A stretch of 64,000 bases of DNA from Rhabdophis nuchalis (GCA_039707465.1 CM077644.1:100301875-100365874), one strand, 5' to 3'. Counted from the first letter of the stretch, positions 1 to 10,059 are shown. Notes: generated from the sequence alone by a model not told the origin. A program made the numbers and translations.

Positions 1-574
1 CTAATTTGCCGAAACCTTACACTTCATCTTTGAGTCAGGTTCAGAAATACAATGGAGTAGGGAGTTGAAAACATAACAAAAGCTGATTGTTAAACATTAT
101 AATTGTATTTTCTGTATCTCTTTTCTTTGGTCTAGTCAGTGTCTTTTATGTGGATAGAAAAAGGTAATTGGAAATGTATATCTGTTTAGTGAATAGCTTC
201 TATTTTTGGGGTTAATACTTTTGTTTTTAAGATAACATACATTTTTACTAGGGAACTATAAAATATCATTAATTCAGGAGGAAAATGATATTGAGAATAG
301 AATAGCTATAAATCCAGCTTACAGTATTTTTTTTTATCATGATAGCTTTTAAGTTATGTTAAAGTACTTATCTGCTCCTTATTTGAAGTTAGAATTGTTA
401 TCATGGAAAGGTATTGAAAAATTCAGCTCCAAATCAATTTGGCCTCCTCTGTCACTCTATCAGATAATTGCAAGATAATGCTGGGATCCATCAAGGACAG
501 TTCAGACAAATGGGGTTGCTGCATATTCTTTTACTAAAAAACCCTCTACATTTCAAATTAGGAATGAACAGGAA
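1..574. other. AT-rich single-copy stretch, no feature seen
   Basis: No open frame of useful length, no recognised repeat family and no splice-bounded exon is visible. Composition is AT-rich, as in the other non-repeat parts of the window. Confidence 0.4.
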
Positions 575-605
575 ATATTATATATATATTATATATATAT
601 ATATA
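575..605. repeat. (TA)n microsatellite
   Basis: An almost uninterrupted TA run, broken once by ATTAT. It lies directly before the first of two hairpin modules, each of which also ends in a microsatellite. Confidence 0.9.
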
Positions 606-853
606 ATTGTTTCCACAACATCCTGTTAGGGCCCCAAATAAGGGAGGAAGCATACTGCTTTTCCTTTTCTGCCTTTTGGCTCATTACAAGAGACCATCTA
701 GACAGAAAGCCATGAATTCCATTGTGTAATTTTTTTTTTATATGTGTGTTACGTTTTTGAGCTAATCAATAAATAAGTCAGGGAGACTAGGATAGTCTAT
801 TCTAGTCTCCCTGACCTATTTATTGATCAGCTCAAAAACGTAACATACATACA

Positions 854-884
<31 letters not shown>
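606..884. repeat. Hairpin-ended repeat module A with (CATA)n tail
   Basis: The body (about 610-740) has the landmarks CCTGTTAGGGCCCC, AAGGGAGGA, TCTGCCTTTTGGCTC and CATCTAGACAGA. It ends in a hairpin at about 741-850 with arms near 50 bp, inner arms around GTTACGTTTTTGAGC and its complement, and a short loop near 796-800. A (CATA)n array follows at 843-884. Module B downstream repeats body, hairpin and microsatellite in the same order with heavy divergence. I do not recognise the family. Confidence 0.7.
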
Positions 885-887
885 GAG

Positions 888-1056
888 AGAATATTTTCAC
901 AACTCCTGTTAAGGGCCCCTTTAAGGGAGGAGACAAACTGTCATCCTTCTCTGCCTTTCGACTCAACCCAGAGATCATCTAGACAGAGAGCCAAATGAGA
1001 TTACTATTGTGTGAAATTTTTTAGATATGTGTTAGATTTTTAAGGGCTTAAAAATC

Positions 1057-1111
<55 letters not shown>
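888..1111. repeat. Hairpin-ended repeat module B with (AC)n(AT)n tail
   Basis: A diverged copy of module A, with matching landmarks CCTGTTAAGGGCCCC, TTAAGGGAGGAGA, TCTGCCTTTCGACTC and CATCTAGACAGAGAG. Its terminal hairpin (1029-1062) is shorter: 16-bp arms starting GTGTTAGATTTTT and a 2-nt loop. (AC)n (about 1058-1092) and (AT)n (1093-1111) follow. Either a tandem duplication or two insertions of one family. Confidence 0.7.
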
Positions 1112-1431
1112 GTGATCCAAATTCTATTGTAAAAGGAAATAAAAATAATTAGTACTCTATAAAAATCATAACTGTGGTAAGGCCTCCTGAATCATAAGCC
1201 AGGTTAATTCCTAGCAGATTGTTCTTTCAAACTATAATGCTAGAGCAGGTTGAATGTCCTGTTTTCACAATAGATCCCAAGCCCAGTGTTCTTATTTACA
1301 TACTAGCAGTACCTGGCCACACGTTGCTGTGGCCCAGTCTGGTTAAATGGCCAACCAATTTTTGTGTAGATCTACACCTGCACACACAAACATGTACACA
1401 CAACCACTGTATAACCCTCAACCTACCTACT

Positions 1432-1512
1432 GTATTTTTCAGAGTATAAGATGCACCTTTTTTCCTCTAAAAAGAGGCTGAAAATCTGGGTGCATCTTAT
1501 ACATTGAATACA
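1432..1512. repeat. Small fold-back element nested in the Helitron
   Basis: Inverted ends built on TATAAGATGCACC and GGTGCATCTTATA enclose a short A/G-rich loop, about 81 bp in all. Arms of about 24 bp start near TGTATT. This looks like a MITE-type insertion or captured piece near the Helitron 3' end. The family is not identified. Confidence 0.5.
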
Positions 1513-1976
1513 GCATTTTTTCCTCTTGGAACCCCGCCCACCAAACTGGCTGTACCTAGCTTTATGGAGGCTTCCAGAGAGCTCCTGGGAGCTGGGGAGG
1601 GCAGAAATTAGCTTCAAACGGGCCGTTTCCCCCTCCTCCAGCCCCCAGCAGCACTCTAGAAGCCTCCATAGGGCTATGCATGCAATTTGACACAAAAATG
1701 GTCTGTTGTCACGATAAATGGCCCGTTTTTTGCTCATTTTTGACCCCCCTTACCCCCCCCAGGAGCACTCTGCAAGCCCCCCCCCAAGGCTATTCATGCT
1801 TTTTATTTGAAGAAAAACGGCCCCATTTGTGCGGAGAAACGGGCCTTTGGGGGAGGCTTGCAGACTGCAAAAACATTCTCTAAGCTCTTTAACTTTCTGT
1901 GCCAGCAGAAACAAAGTCTTAAGGTTTGTCAGCAATTTCCTTCTCCAGGACGTGGATAAATACACCTGGAAACATC

Positions 1977-2945
1977 AACATACCTACCTACTCTCTCTCT
2001 CTATCTTTCTCTCTCTCTTTCTACCTACCTATCTACCTACACACTCCCTCCTCCCTCCCTACTGTATTTCTCTCTCTCCCTCTACCTACTGTATTTCTCT
2101 CTCTATCCTTTTACCTACCTACCTACACACACACACACTCTCTCTCCCTCCCTCCCTACTGTATTTCTCTCCCTTTACCTACCTACCTACCTACACACAC
2201 TCTCCCTCCCTCCCTCCCTACTGTATTTCTCTCTCTTCCTCCCTACCTACTGTATTTCTCTCTCTATCCTTCTACCTACCTACCTACACACACACTCTCT
2301 CTCTCTCCCTCCCTCCCTACTGTATTTCTCTCCCTTTACCTACCTACCTACCTACACACACACTCTCCCTCCCTCCCTCCCTACTGTATTTCTCTCTCTT
2401 CCTCCCTACCTACTGTATTTCTCTCTCTATCCTTCTACCTACCTACCTACACACACACACACTCCCTCCCTCCCTACCTACTGTATTTCTCTCCCTTTAC
2501 CTACCTACCTACCTACACACACACTCTCCCTCCCTCCCTCCCTACTGTATCTCTCTCTCTCTTTCTATTTCTCTCTCTATCCTTCTACCTACCTACCTAT
2601 CTACCTACACACATTCTCTCTCTCTCCCTACCTACCTACTGTATTTCTCTCTATTTCTCTCTCTCTATCCCTTTATCTACCTACCTGCCTACTCTCTCTC
2701 TCTCTCTACCTACCTACCTACCTACCTACCTACCTATCTACTGTATTCCCCCTTCTCTCTATCCCTCTGTCTACCTATGTACCTATCTACTGTATTTCCC
2801 CCCCTCTCTATATCCCTGTACCTACCTACCTACCTACTTACTTACCGTAGTTCCCCTCCTCTCTCTAACCCTCTATCTAGCTACCTACCTACTATATCCC
2901 CCCCTCTCTCTTTATCCCTCTACCTATCTACCTACTCTATGGAGG
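1977..2945. repeat. Polypyrimidine array of CTAC, CTCT, CCCT and CACA blocks
   Basis: About 970 bp almost free of G on the plus strand. Blocks of (CTAC)n, (CT)n, (CCCT)n and (CA)n recur as a higher-order unit punctuated by CTACTGTATTTCTCTC at least ten times. Long open frames across it translate to low-complexity S/L/Y/T/P peptides and are artefacts. The other Helitron has the complementary GTAG/GAGA array at the equivalent place, so the array belongs to the Helitron. Confidence 0.9.
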
Positions 2946-3230
2946 GTCTTGCAGCTCCTGTCTTCCCTCACTGCCCTTCTTTCCAGTCCTGTCCTGGCTA
3001 ACCACCCTTGCCAGCAAAGAAGCCTTATCCTCACCCAGGGAGGCCCATGCACCATGTCCTGCACTGCCCTTGGCAATGCACCACCTCAAGGCCGTTCATG
3101 TGCGCGTATATGCCGCCAGGGCCACAGGGCCTTGTGGGAAGAGTCCTGCAGCTCCTTTGTTCCCTCACTGCCCTTCTTTTCACTCCCATCACGGATTACC
3201 ATCCTTGCCAGCAAAGAAGCCTTTCCCGTG
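2941..3230. repeat. Imperfect tandem duplication of about 198 bp
   Basis: The motifs TGCAGCTCCT, TTCCCTCACTGCCCTTCTTT and CTTGCCAGCAAAGAAGCC occur in the same order at about 2949-3023 and 3147-3222. The region is GC-rich compared with its surroundings and lies inside the minus-strand Helitron, upstream of its pyrimidine array in element orientation. Confidence 0.75.
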
Positions 3231-3706
3231 TAGTGTGAAGAAACGCTGCCAGGTAGAGGCTTCCGTTATCCTCGGCCAGGGAGGTGCATGCACTGCATCC
3301 CGCGCTGCCCTTGGCAACGCGCTGCCGCATGCATTGTCCACATTTTCCCTCGCTCACAACTTCCCCCCCCCAGGAGAAGCCAGACGCGGCATGCGAGTAT
3401 ATACCTCACGCCGCCAGGGCCACAGGGATTTGCAACCATTGGAAATGTGATGTGTGTGTGACGCAGCCAGGTGGGAGGAGCTAAAGGGAGGTAAAAACCT
3501 CAGATGTGCTGCACTTTTACATTTGTGTAGCGCGCACATGGCACAGATGTGCCAACCACACAATCTATACATATGATTGCTTCAGAAGTTCTTAGGAACA
3601 TAGTGTGAAAATTTGGTGGTGATCAGTGCATACTTTCTGAGATTAGCGGCTTTGCACAAACTGTTAAATTTTTATTTATATAGATAGACACCGATTTAAA
3701 ACTATA

Positions 3707-4166
3707 CAGGTATGACCACAACTGAGCCCAAAGTTTCCATAGCTAAGTAAGGCAGCTTTTAAGTGAATGTTGCTCCATTTTACAACCTTTCTTGCCACAG
3801 TTGTTAAACGAATCACTGTAGTTGTTAAGCTAGTAGCACAGTTGTTAACCGACGTGTCTTTAGTGGTTTTTAAGCTTGGTTGTTTTCTTGCAGACATTTC
3901 ATTACCCAAACTAGATAACGCCATCAGCACTAATTGTTAAGTGAATCTGGGTTCCCCATTGACTTTGCTTGTCAGAAGATCAAAAAGATGGTCACAGGAC
4001 ACCGCAACCATCATAAATACATGTCAGTTGCCAAGTGTCTGAATTTTGATCATGTGACCATAGGAATGCTGCAACGATTGGGTGAAAAATGATCATGTCA
4101 CTTTTTTCAGTGTCCTGTTAAGTTTGAATGATCACTAAATGAACGGTTGTAACTTAAGGACTACCT
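3707..4166 (-). mobile_element. TA-flanked MITE (CAGGTAGTCCTC-type family), interrupted
   Basis: The right part carries GGACTACCT next to TA, and the left end begins CAGGTATGACCAC after TA. Interior landmarks shared with copies elsewhere are TTGCCAAGTGTCTGAATTT and GATCATGTGACCAT. A foreign piece of about 80 bp sits at about 3855-3935 (CTTGCAGACATTTCATTACC) and is related to a repeat near 55560-55625. TA flanks and long AT-rich inverted ends suggest a Tc1/mariner-type non-autonomous element; that class is inferred. Confidence 0.65.
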
Positions 4167-4169
4167 ATA

Positions 4170-4770
4170 ATGAGCAGTATTCAGTCTATAACCTGAATAT
4201 AACACGATTTAATCCTTTCACTCCTCTTTTTATAAACTTAGCCCTTGACAATGAAACATTGCTTAAACATTCTTTTGTTACAAGAAATCTGCATGCTAAA
4301 TAGTGGAGAACCTAGTTAATTTAGATTTTGTTTTGTATCAAAACAACAAACTTTCCAGCTTCTTAAAACTGAATCATTTGATCATAATTATATAAAATAC
4401 CAGTATAAATAAGAATAGGGGTGACACAACCATTGAAATGAAATTAATAGGAAGTCCCCTATCCTCGTTTAGAAAAACAGTACAAACTGCTGTGCTGATT
4501 TTTACAAGGTATGAGTTGTTTCCAATTTGAAAAAGGTGGGGAACACTTCTCTAGTTTATAACAGTTTCTGCAGTAGATTGTACTTTAAACTTCATGCACT
4601 GTAAGGGAAAGTAGGTGTTTATACTGAACACAATAAACCTTGCATAAAACTATGAATGATTCTGCATAATGTTGGTTGTTATCTGCATGTGGCACTGCAG
4701 TTTTCTCCACTCCCAGTGGATTTATTTATTTGTATTTATATAACAAAACTGTACGTTGCCTATTTCATTA
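4170..4770. other. AT-rich stretch, no feature seen
   Basis: No recognised repeat, exon or RNA gene. Several short poly(A) and poly(T) tracts but no LINE tail that I can identify. Confidence 0.4.
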
Positions 4771-4772
4771 TG

Positions 4773-4776
<4 letters not shown>

Positions 4777-4815
<39 letters not shown>
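4777..4815. repeat. (TG)n microsatellite
   Basis: An uninterrupted TG run of about 19 units. The short minus-strand open frame across it is a His/Thr repeat artefact. Confidence 0.95.
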
Positions 4816-4818
<3 letters not shown>

Positions 4819-5084
4819 AAAGCATTGCATGAATGAATTTAATGTGCCGGCCTGCTCTCTCTCTTTCCTGTGTCTATTTGATTTTTTTGGCATGTATTCT
4901 AGCCGCAAAGGACTATGGATAACTATACAGATTGTATTGAAGGTCCTCATGTATTTATGCATATTTTAACCTATTTTTGTGAATGTTAAAACTCAAGCCC
5001 CAAAGTGACAAATTAGCAAAAGACTGTTTACAATAAACTGGACCAATTAAAATATTAATAATTCAGAACAAATTTATAAAACAA

Positions 5085-5590
5085 GGCTCAAATCTAAAAA
5101 CAGTTTAAAAACCCACATACCAGGCAAGATCTGGATAAATTGGAAGACCGATGGAGTTTCTCTAACCCAAAATAGACTAAGGGACAGCCACATTATGCCA
5201 CAGGAAGGAAATTCCAGAACTGTGCCTTGAACGCTCTCTGCTGACTCATGAGAAAGCAAACTGCTGGCAGATGCAGGATTCTCAAGAGAGCATCTCTGTT
5301 AAAAATGGGGCTGCTTGGCAGATATATACAGTAAGACAGCAGGCAGTTTTACATGGTGTTGCATATTGTTGCGATGCTTTGAAATGAATTCTGTAGCAAA
5401 GTGGTAGCCAGTTCAAAGCTTTCAGAATAAATATTACACGCTTACAGGAGGGTGAGTCCTTCAGCAACCCAGCTGCCGCATTTGGGACTGGTTGAAGCTT
5501 TTGAGCCCAATTCCAGGGCAGTCCTACAATATATCACACTGCAAGTCCTACAATATATCACACTGTTCAGCCCTGAACTTGCCCATATAC
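5085..5590 (-). mobile_element. Degraded L2-type LINE fragment
   Basis: On the minus strand a short frame near 5400-5460 reads LNWLPLCYRIHFK, matching the LRELHWLP-x-x-RIxFK motif of the L2 ORF2 C-terminus, clearer at 16155-16586 and 47200-47280. Surrounding text such as AATTCCAGAACTGTG and GCTGCCGCATTTGGGACTGG fits L2 sequence near its 3' end. It is heavily decayed with many stops, and both ends are approximate. Confidence 0.45.
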
Positions 5591-5756
5591 TGTATATTAA
5601 TGACTGGGGCCAAGCGATACCAATCCAGAAATGTTCCGAGCTGATGAGTAGTGAAAGCTACATTTTTTAAAAAAGCTCTTCATTCCAAATGACCATTTGT
5701 GCTTCCATTTAAAAAGATGGTTCTAGGAACACACTCGGACTTTTTGCCATCTTTTT

Positions 5757-7761
5757 TTTTTTTGAAAAAAGTTTTATTGGGTTTTATAATTTTTTACAAA
5801 TAGGGTAAAGGGTAAGGTGTATAAAAGATATTGTGAGAACTTTCACGTCGAAGTCAAAGACCCCTTCCGAGACTTCATAACAAAATATAGATAATACATT
5901 AATTTTCATTTGTACTACAAAGTGGAAAGAAATGCAAATATATCATTGTAGAAACTATGCAAGCAATCATGTATAAACATCCAAACAAAAGTTATATTAT
6001 ACTAAAATAAAGTCACTTTTGAGATCTAAGTCTTTTGGCAATTGTATCTTCTTCTCCCTGGCCCCCAGTGGGTGGGGCCACGGCACCCTCTGCTCTCCCA
6101 TTTTCATCCTCCAGGATTGAGGAATGTTTTTTAAGAAAGGCTTCCGCCTCTGCAATTGTTTTAATTCTTACTCTTCCTCCCTCCCAGAACACCAACATTC
6201 CCTCTGGCATCACCCACTTGAACCAGACCCCCTGTTTAAATAATCTTTTAGACAAGAAGGAATACTTCCTTCTTATCTCTCTAATCTTTTTCGGGACCTG
6301 CTTCAAGATGGTAATCTCTGTCTGCTGATAAATTAAAGGACTGTCTCTCTGCGCCCTCAAGATCCTTTCCCTCATCGACCTTTTTACAAATTTAATATGT
6401 ATCTCTCTGAGTACTTCATTTATCCTGGCATATGCTGAGTTTATTCTATATATCAAATCAATGTCCCCCTTAATCTCATCCTTAGGCTTGTGTACATAAT
6501 CTGCTAAAATTGTGCACATTAAATCAGTTAAATCTTCACCACTCGCCTCAGTTCTGAAATCTTAAAAAAATGACATCCTTTCAAAATCCATCCTAGACAT
6601 ATGACCAGTTAAATCCCCTATTTCATTATTAATACTTTTAAGCTCTCCCCTTGTCCCAGCCAACCCCACCTCCAGTTCATCAGTCTTTTGCGTAGTTTCC
6701 ATTAATTTCTTCTGTACCTCCAAGAGTTCTAATTTAGAACTGACATGGTCCTTCCTCATTTCTTTGATTTCTTTCACCAAGGTCTGAAGAGTTTCTTCCA
6801 TTGCTGTTAATCTAGCATCTGTATCAGGTTTTTCGGGTAACATCGATGTGATTTTAGGTTGATATGTCTGCTTTTTTGATGCCATGATGAAAGATTTAAG
6901 TCTATGTCAGTAAGATGGCGTCTGCTGAAGATGAGTCAGTGAGTCGGGATACGAGCAAATTCCAAGAAGCAAAGTCACAATTTCATCTAATTAAAGTCCA
7001 GAGAGAGACCAAGTTCTTACAATCAAATAGAAAGAAAAAAAAAAAGGCACTTCAGGGAAAGGTCAAATTAATCAATTCCATACAATCATTAGTAAGAAGA
7101 GAGAGGCAGTCCCGATCACAAGGGAATGTCAGCAGTTTTCCATGAAGAATATGTCTCCTGAGAACAAAGGAACGCCATCTTCCCCTGCCCATCTGGAAGC
7201 CACTGGGATTTTGCAAGTAAAAATTGTTTCTTTGTAGCCAGACTTCGATACAAAATATCCAACGATCATTCCGGAAAGACTTTCACTATCATTTAAAGAG
7301 GTTCAGATGTGGATTTCTCCGCTTCCTCAAGCCTGAGGAGCCTTTTTAAAAACGCCGCTTTTTTTCCTCCAGTCTGAGGGAGGGTTTCCCCCCCCCCCTC
7401 CATCTTCTTTCAATGCGAAAGTCGCAAGCAAGAAAATAAATTCACTCACAATCCACTCTATAGTCAGGAGTCTCGGTGTTGCCTCCGATTCCAGTGATTC
7501 AGCCCTCTCAAGAAAATTGAATGTTCTGGTCCTCCATCAGCAAAGGGAACCAAGCCCCCCGCAGCATGTTCTTCTACTCCTGGGTCGAGGACAAGGACCC
7601 CCCCCCCGACCGCTGTTGGGATAGGGAAATCCCAGCGAGCCGACCGTATGGCAGGAGTCCTTTAAAAGGAACTCCCTGCCCCGTTAGGGGCCGTAAAAGA
7701 AACAAAACGGCGGACGAGTTCCAGGACTCGACCGTCGCCTCCAGGAAACCGGAAGGAAGTC
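5757..7761 (-). mobile_element. ORF1-only L1-like element (half-L1), near full length
   Basis: A minus-strand element with a poly(A) tail (poly(T) at 5751-5763 on the plus strand). It is flanked by TTTTGCCATCTTTTT at about 5742-5756 and 7762-7776, the target duplication expected of L1-type retrotransposition. From 5' to 3' it holds a GC-rich leader (about 6890-7761), an L1-type ORF1 (6013-6885, broken) and a 3' UTR of about 250 bp. No ORF2 lies between ORF1 and the tail. The copy at 32880-33774 shows the same ORF1 to 3' UTR junction, so the absence of ORF2 belongs to the family. It must have moved with enzyme supplied in trans. Mammalian HAL1 elements are the closest known parallel. Confidence 0.8.
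6013..6885 (-). pseudogene. L1-type ORF1 protein gene, frameshifted
   Basis: The start codon is at 6885 (MASKKQTYQPKIT). The first 107 codons are rich in E/K/L heptads, as in the ORF1p coiled coil that drives trimer formation. A shortened T run near 6562-6570, plus a small deletion against the 33-kb copy, breaks the frame. The frame reopens at 6519 for 168 codons containing RINSAYARINE, REIHIKFVKRS and KKIREIRRKYSFLSK, which resemble the RRM and C-terminal nucleic-acid-binding region of L1 ORF1p. The protein normally packages the element RNA in the cytoplasm. The stop at 6013-6015 is followed directly by the 3' UTR. Confidence 0.8.
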
Positions 7762-7900
7762 TTTTGCCATCTTTTTAATGAAATTAAATTCAAACTATGC
7801 AAGTCCCTTAACTGTCCAATAAATGAACTGCTAACAGTCTGTGCCTATGCCGTTGGAGGATTCAGCTGTGTATTCCTGTCTTTCATCCAACCTTCTAGGT

Positions 7901-8327
7901 CAGGGATGGCGAACCTTTTCCTCCTCGGGTGCCAAAAGCACACATGCTCGTGCTATTGTGCTCGCTCATGTGCCCACATCCATAATTTAATGCCTCCCAT
8001 GAGCATGCATGCGTGCCACCCCCTGCTGTCCTGCGCATGTGCACATGGCTTTTTTGGAGCCTGGGGAGGGCAAAAAAAGGTCCACCACACAAACTGGAAG
8101 TTCAGGAATGTCCTGAAGTTCAGGAATGTACTTCCAGGTTGCCCGTTGGGCCATTTTTCTCTCTCTGGAGGCTTCAGGAGTACAAAAACTGGCCAAAAAT
8201 CTAGGCCAAAAATCAGCTGGCCAGCATGCTCATGTGCACTGGAGCTGACAGGGCAATGCCTCGCATGCCCTCAGAGATGGCTTCGTGTGCCACCTGTGGC
8301 ACCCGTGCCATAGGTTCACCATCATGG
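7901..8327 (+). mobile_element. hAT-type MITE, CAGTGATGGCGAACC family
   Basis: Begins CAGGGATGGCGAACCT and ends AGGTTCACCATCATGG. It is flanked by the 8-bp duplication TTCTAGGT (7893-7900 and 8328-8335). An 8-bp duplication with CAG-type ends is characteristic of hAT transposons. The interior has no transposase frame. Sister copies lie at 20656, 35344 and 50126. Confidence 0.85.
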
Positions 8328-8734
8328 TTCTAGGTACCGGGTCAGTACTCACACATGTTTTCCTGACATAGATGATACATGGAAATAGTTTGATAATGGC
8401 ATGTATTTGATTAGGATAGAGCCTAGAGGTATTATTCCCACCAAAACACTAACTTAAAGGGATAGATCTTATTATTTTCCTTTTGTTAGCAAACACTTTT
8501 TCAGATTTTATTGTACATCACTTGCAAGATGCAAGGGAGTTAAATGAGGAGAAAAATGGAATTCTTAGGTCATGGCTTTTTAAAAGAATTAACAAAATAC
8601 TATGTCTTTAGGCTGTTTGTCAGATAATCTCTCTGAATGTTGCAACATGAATTAGCATGTGAATGTTAAAAGAAGTGGCTTGTATCACCTTGAAAGCCGT
8701 AAATGGTTATTTTTTATGGTTTTCATATTCCCAG

Positions 8735-9011
8735 AGTTCTACCAGAGAGGTGAAGCCTATCCAGCAATTGATGGACTCAATGCAATTTTACAGAGAGTTT
8801 GGGTTTCCTTCCCAAAACTCTGGTGCATAGTGTGGCAGAGGTTTTTGTTGTGGTTTGGAATAAACATGGGAAGTATCCTGCATTGGATTACATCCATGTG
8901 GATTCCCTATGATTGTGGAATCATGGTTTACCAGCTCCAAAAGTTGAAGCAACACAAAGAGATGCTTAGAGTTGTAATGAGAAAAGACAAAGTGAAGCCA
9001 GCCAAGGTCAG
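8735..9011 (+). CDS. Possible internal coding exon, gene unknown
   Basis: A 277-nt segment bounded by a strong acceptor-like site (T-rich tract then TTCATATTCCCAG, ending 8734) and a consensus donor, CAG|GTAAGT, at 9011/9012. One plus frame stays open across the whole segment, about 92 codons rich in W, Q, K and L, ending near KDKVKPAKVR. I recognise no domain. A second frame also has a plausible stretch (SVAEVFVVVWNKHGKYPALD), so a frameshifted pseudogene is equally possible. Neither frame resembles the LINE proteins in the window. No second exon was found nearby. Length is not a multiple of three, as is common for internal exons. Confidence 0.25.
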
Positions 9012-9125
9012 GTAAGTACCTTCTATTTTTAAGGATGGTGAAGCAAACCTTTGTTTGTATCGTGTTGTAGCTAGTAACTAGCTAGCATTCCTATTTTGGG
9101 ATCTATTTTTGCAAAGCCACTGTAA

Positions 9126-9314
9126 CAGGGGTAATTTTCACATACCTTCCCTACTGATTTGCAAATGTGTCCACTCATCCGCCCCATCCATGCATCCGCC
9201 CAGCCTTCTGCGCATACGTTTTGCTAAAAAATGTCCCTAAATAGAGCCATGGCGGGTGGGCTGGCCCACCTGTGATTTCCACTACTGGTCCAATCTGGTA
9301 GAATACCACCTCTG
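9126..9314 (+). mobile_element. hAT-type MITE, 189 bp
   Basis: Ends are CAGGGGTAATTTTCAC and GGTAGAATACCACCTCTG, flanked by the perfect 8-bp duplication CACTGTAA (9118-9125 and 9315-9322). The ends resemble the family at 11803, 13121, 48800 and 53219, but the interior is largely different. No coding capacity. Confidence 0.8.
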
Positions 9315-9489
9315 CACTGTAAGGAATATTCTCAATATCTATCAGATAAAGTCTCTATACTTTGTGTTTCCACTTCCTCTGCCTTCCTATCACTTCTGTT
9401 CACCATTTTAACTGTGCAACTGGGTGTGTTTGGAACACATTTAATCATGGTATGAGATTCTAGCCATTGTTTATGTTCTACAAAACAAT

Positions 9490-10020
9490 ATTTGTTTGTT
9501 TATGTGCTTGTATACTGCTGGATTTAACCAAAATGACTCCTGATGGCTTACAACATAAAAAACACACCATAAGAACAGAATAAAACCATAAAAGCCAATA
9601 AAAAGGCAAGCAACTATAAAAACAGTAAGTGTAACAGCAAGCATTCAATCCCCATAAGTCCTCCAGAACAAGTATATCTTTAACCATTTCTAGAAGGCCA
9701 GCAAAGAGGGTGCTAGTTTCATCTTGGGGATTAAGCGCTCCATAACATGGGACTGCTACAGGGAAGCATTGTGTCAAGCATGGAAGCCATTGTTGTATAG
9801 AACCTCCAGCCTCAAACATATTTTATTGTGGGAAACTGGGAGGGGGGATGGTATGGAGCATGGGAGATATGTAGCCACAATAACATTCCTTCTTGGAAAG
9901 TCAAGGTCACCTTGTCCCTACACCTGGATGGATATGGATGGAAGGAAGCTTCCTTCATGGCAATGGTTGATTGGGCCATGTGGTAGACTTGTAGGTGTTG
10001 GGACAGGAACTTGAACTTTC
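9490..10020 (-). mobile_element. Old L2-like LINE 3' fragment
   Basis: The plus strand shows a recurring pattern of A-rich text with ACCATAAAAGCC and AATAAAAGGC, then CTCCAGAACAAGTATATCTTTAACC and AAGGCCAGCAAAGAGGG. This is the decayed reverse of the L2 C-terminal and 3' UTR region (compare 16000-16250 and 51300-51480). No motif is intact, and the 3' limit near 9490 is approximate. Confidence 0.4.
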
Positions 10021-10059
10021 AACTGGGTGAGGAAATCCTGGAAGCTTTGAGATTCGGGT

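Larger units (their letters stand above)
1303..3684 (-). mobile_element. Non-autonomous Helitron (minus strand, 2.38 kb)
   Basis: Read on the minus strand, the element begins TCTATATAAATAAA at 3684 and ends CTAG at 1303, with a short hairpin (GGCCAC/GTGGCC arms) about 11 nt before the CTAG. It lies between A and T with no target duplication. TC start, hairpin, CTRR end and A/T insertion are the Helitron signature. No Rep/helicase frame is present, so it is non-autonomous. Both ends match the plus-strand element at 39873-41136, while most of the interior differs. The interior holds a small fold-back element (1432-1512), a 1 kb polypyrimidine array (1977-2945) and a roughly 198-bp tandem duplication (2941-3230). 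Confidence 0.8.

Noticed and set aside
1977..2945. CRISPR-like regular array.
   Set aside because: Units are simple-sequence blocks without unique spacers, in vertebrate-type DNA.
1829..3233. Two long plus-strand open frames (390 and 435 codons).
   Set aside because: They translate the polypyrimidine array into S/L/Y/T/P repeats in two overlapping frames. Absence of stops follows from composition, not coding.
6915..7778. Plus-strand frames opposite the ORF1-only element (MASAEDESVSRD... and others).
   Set aside because: They lie antisense to the leader of a minus-strand retroelement; the apparent start is coincidental.
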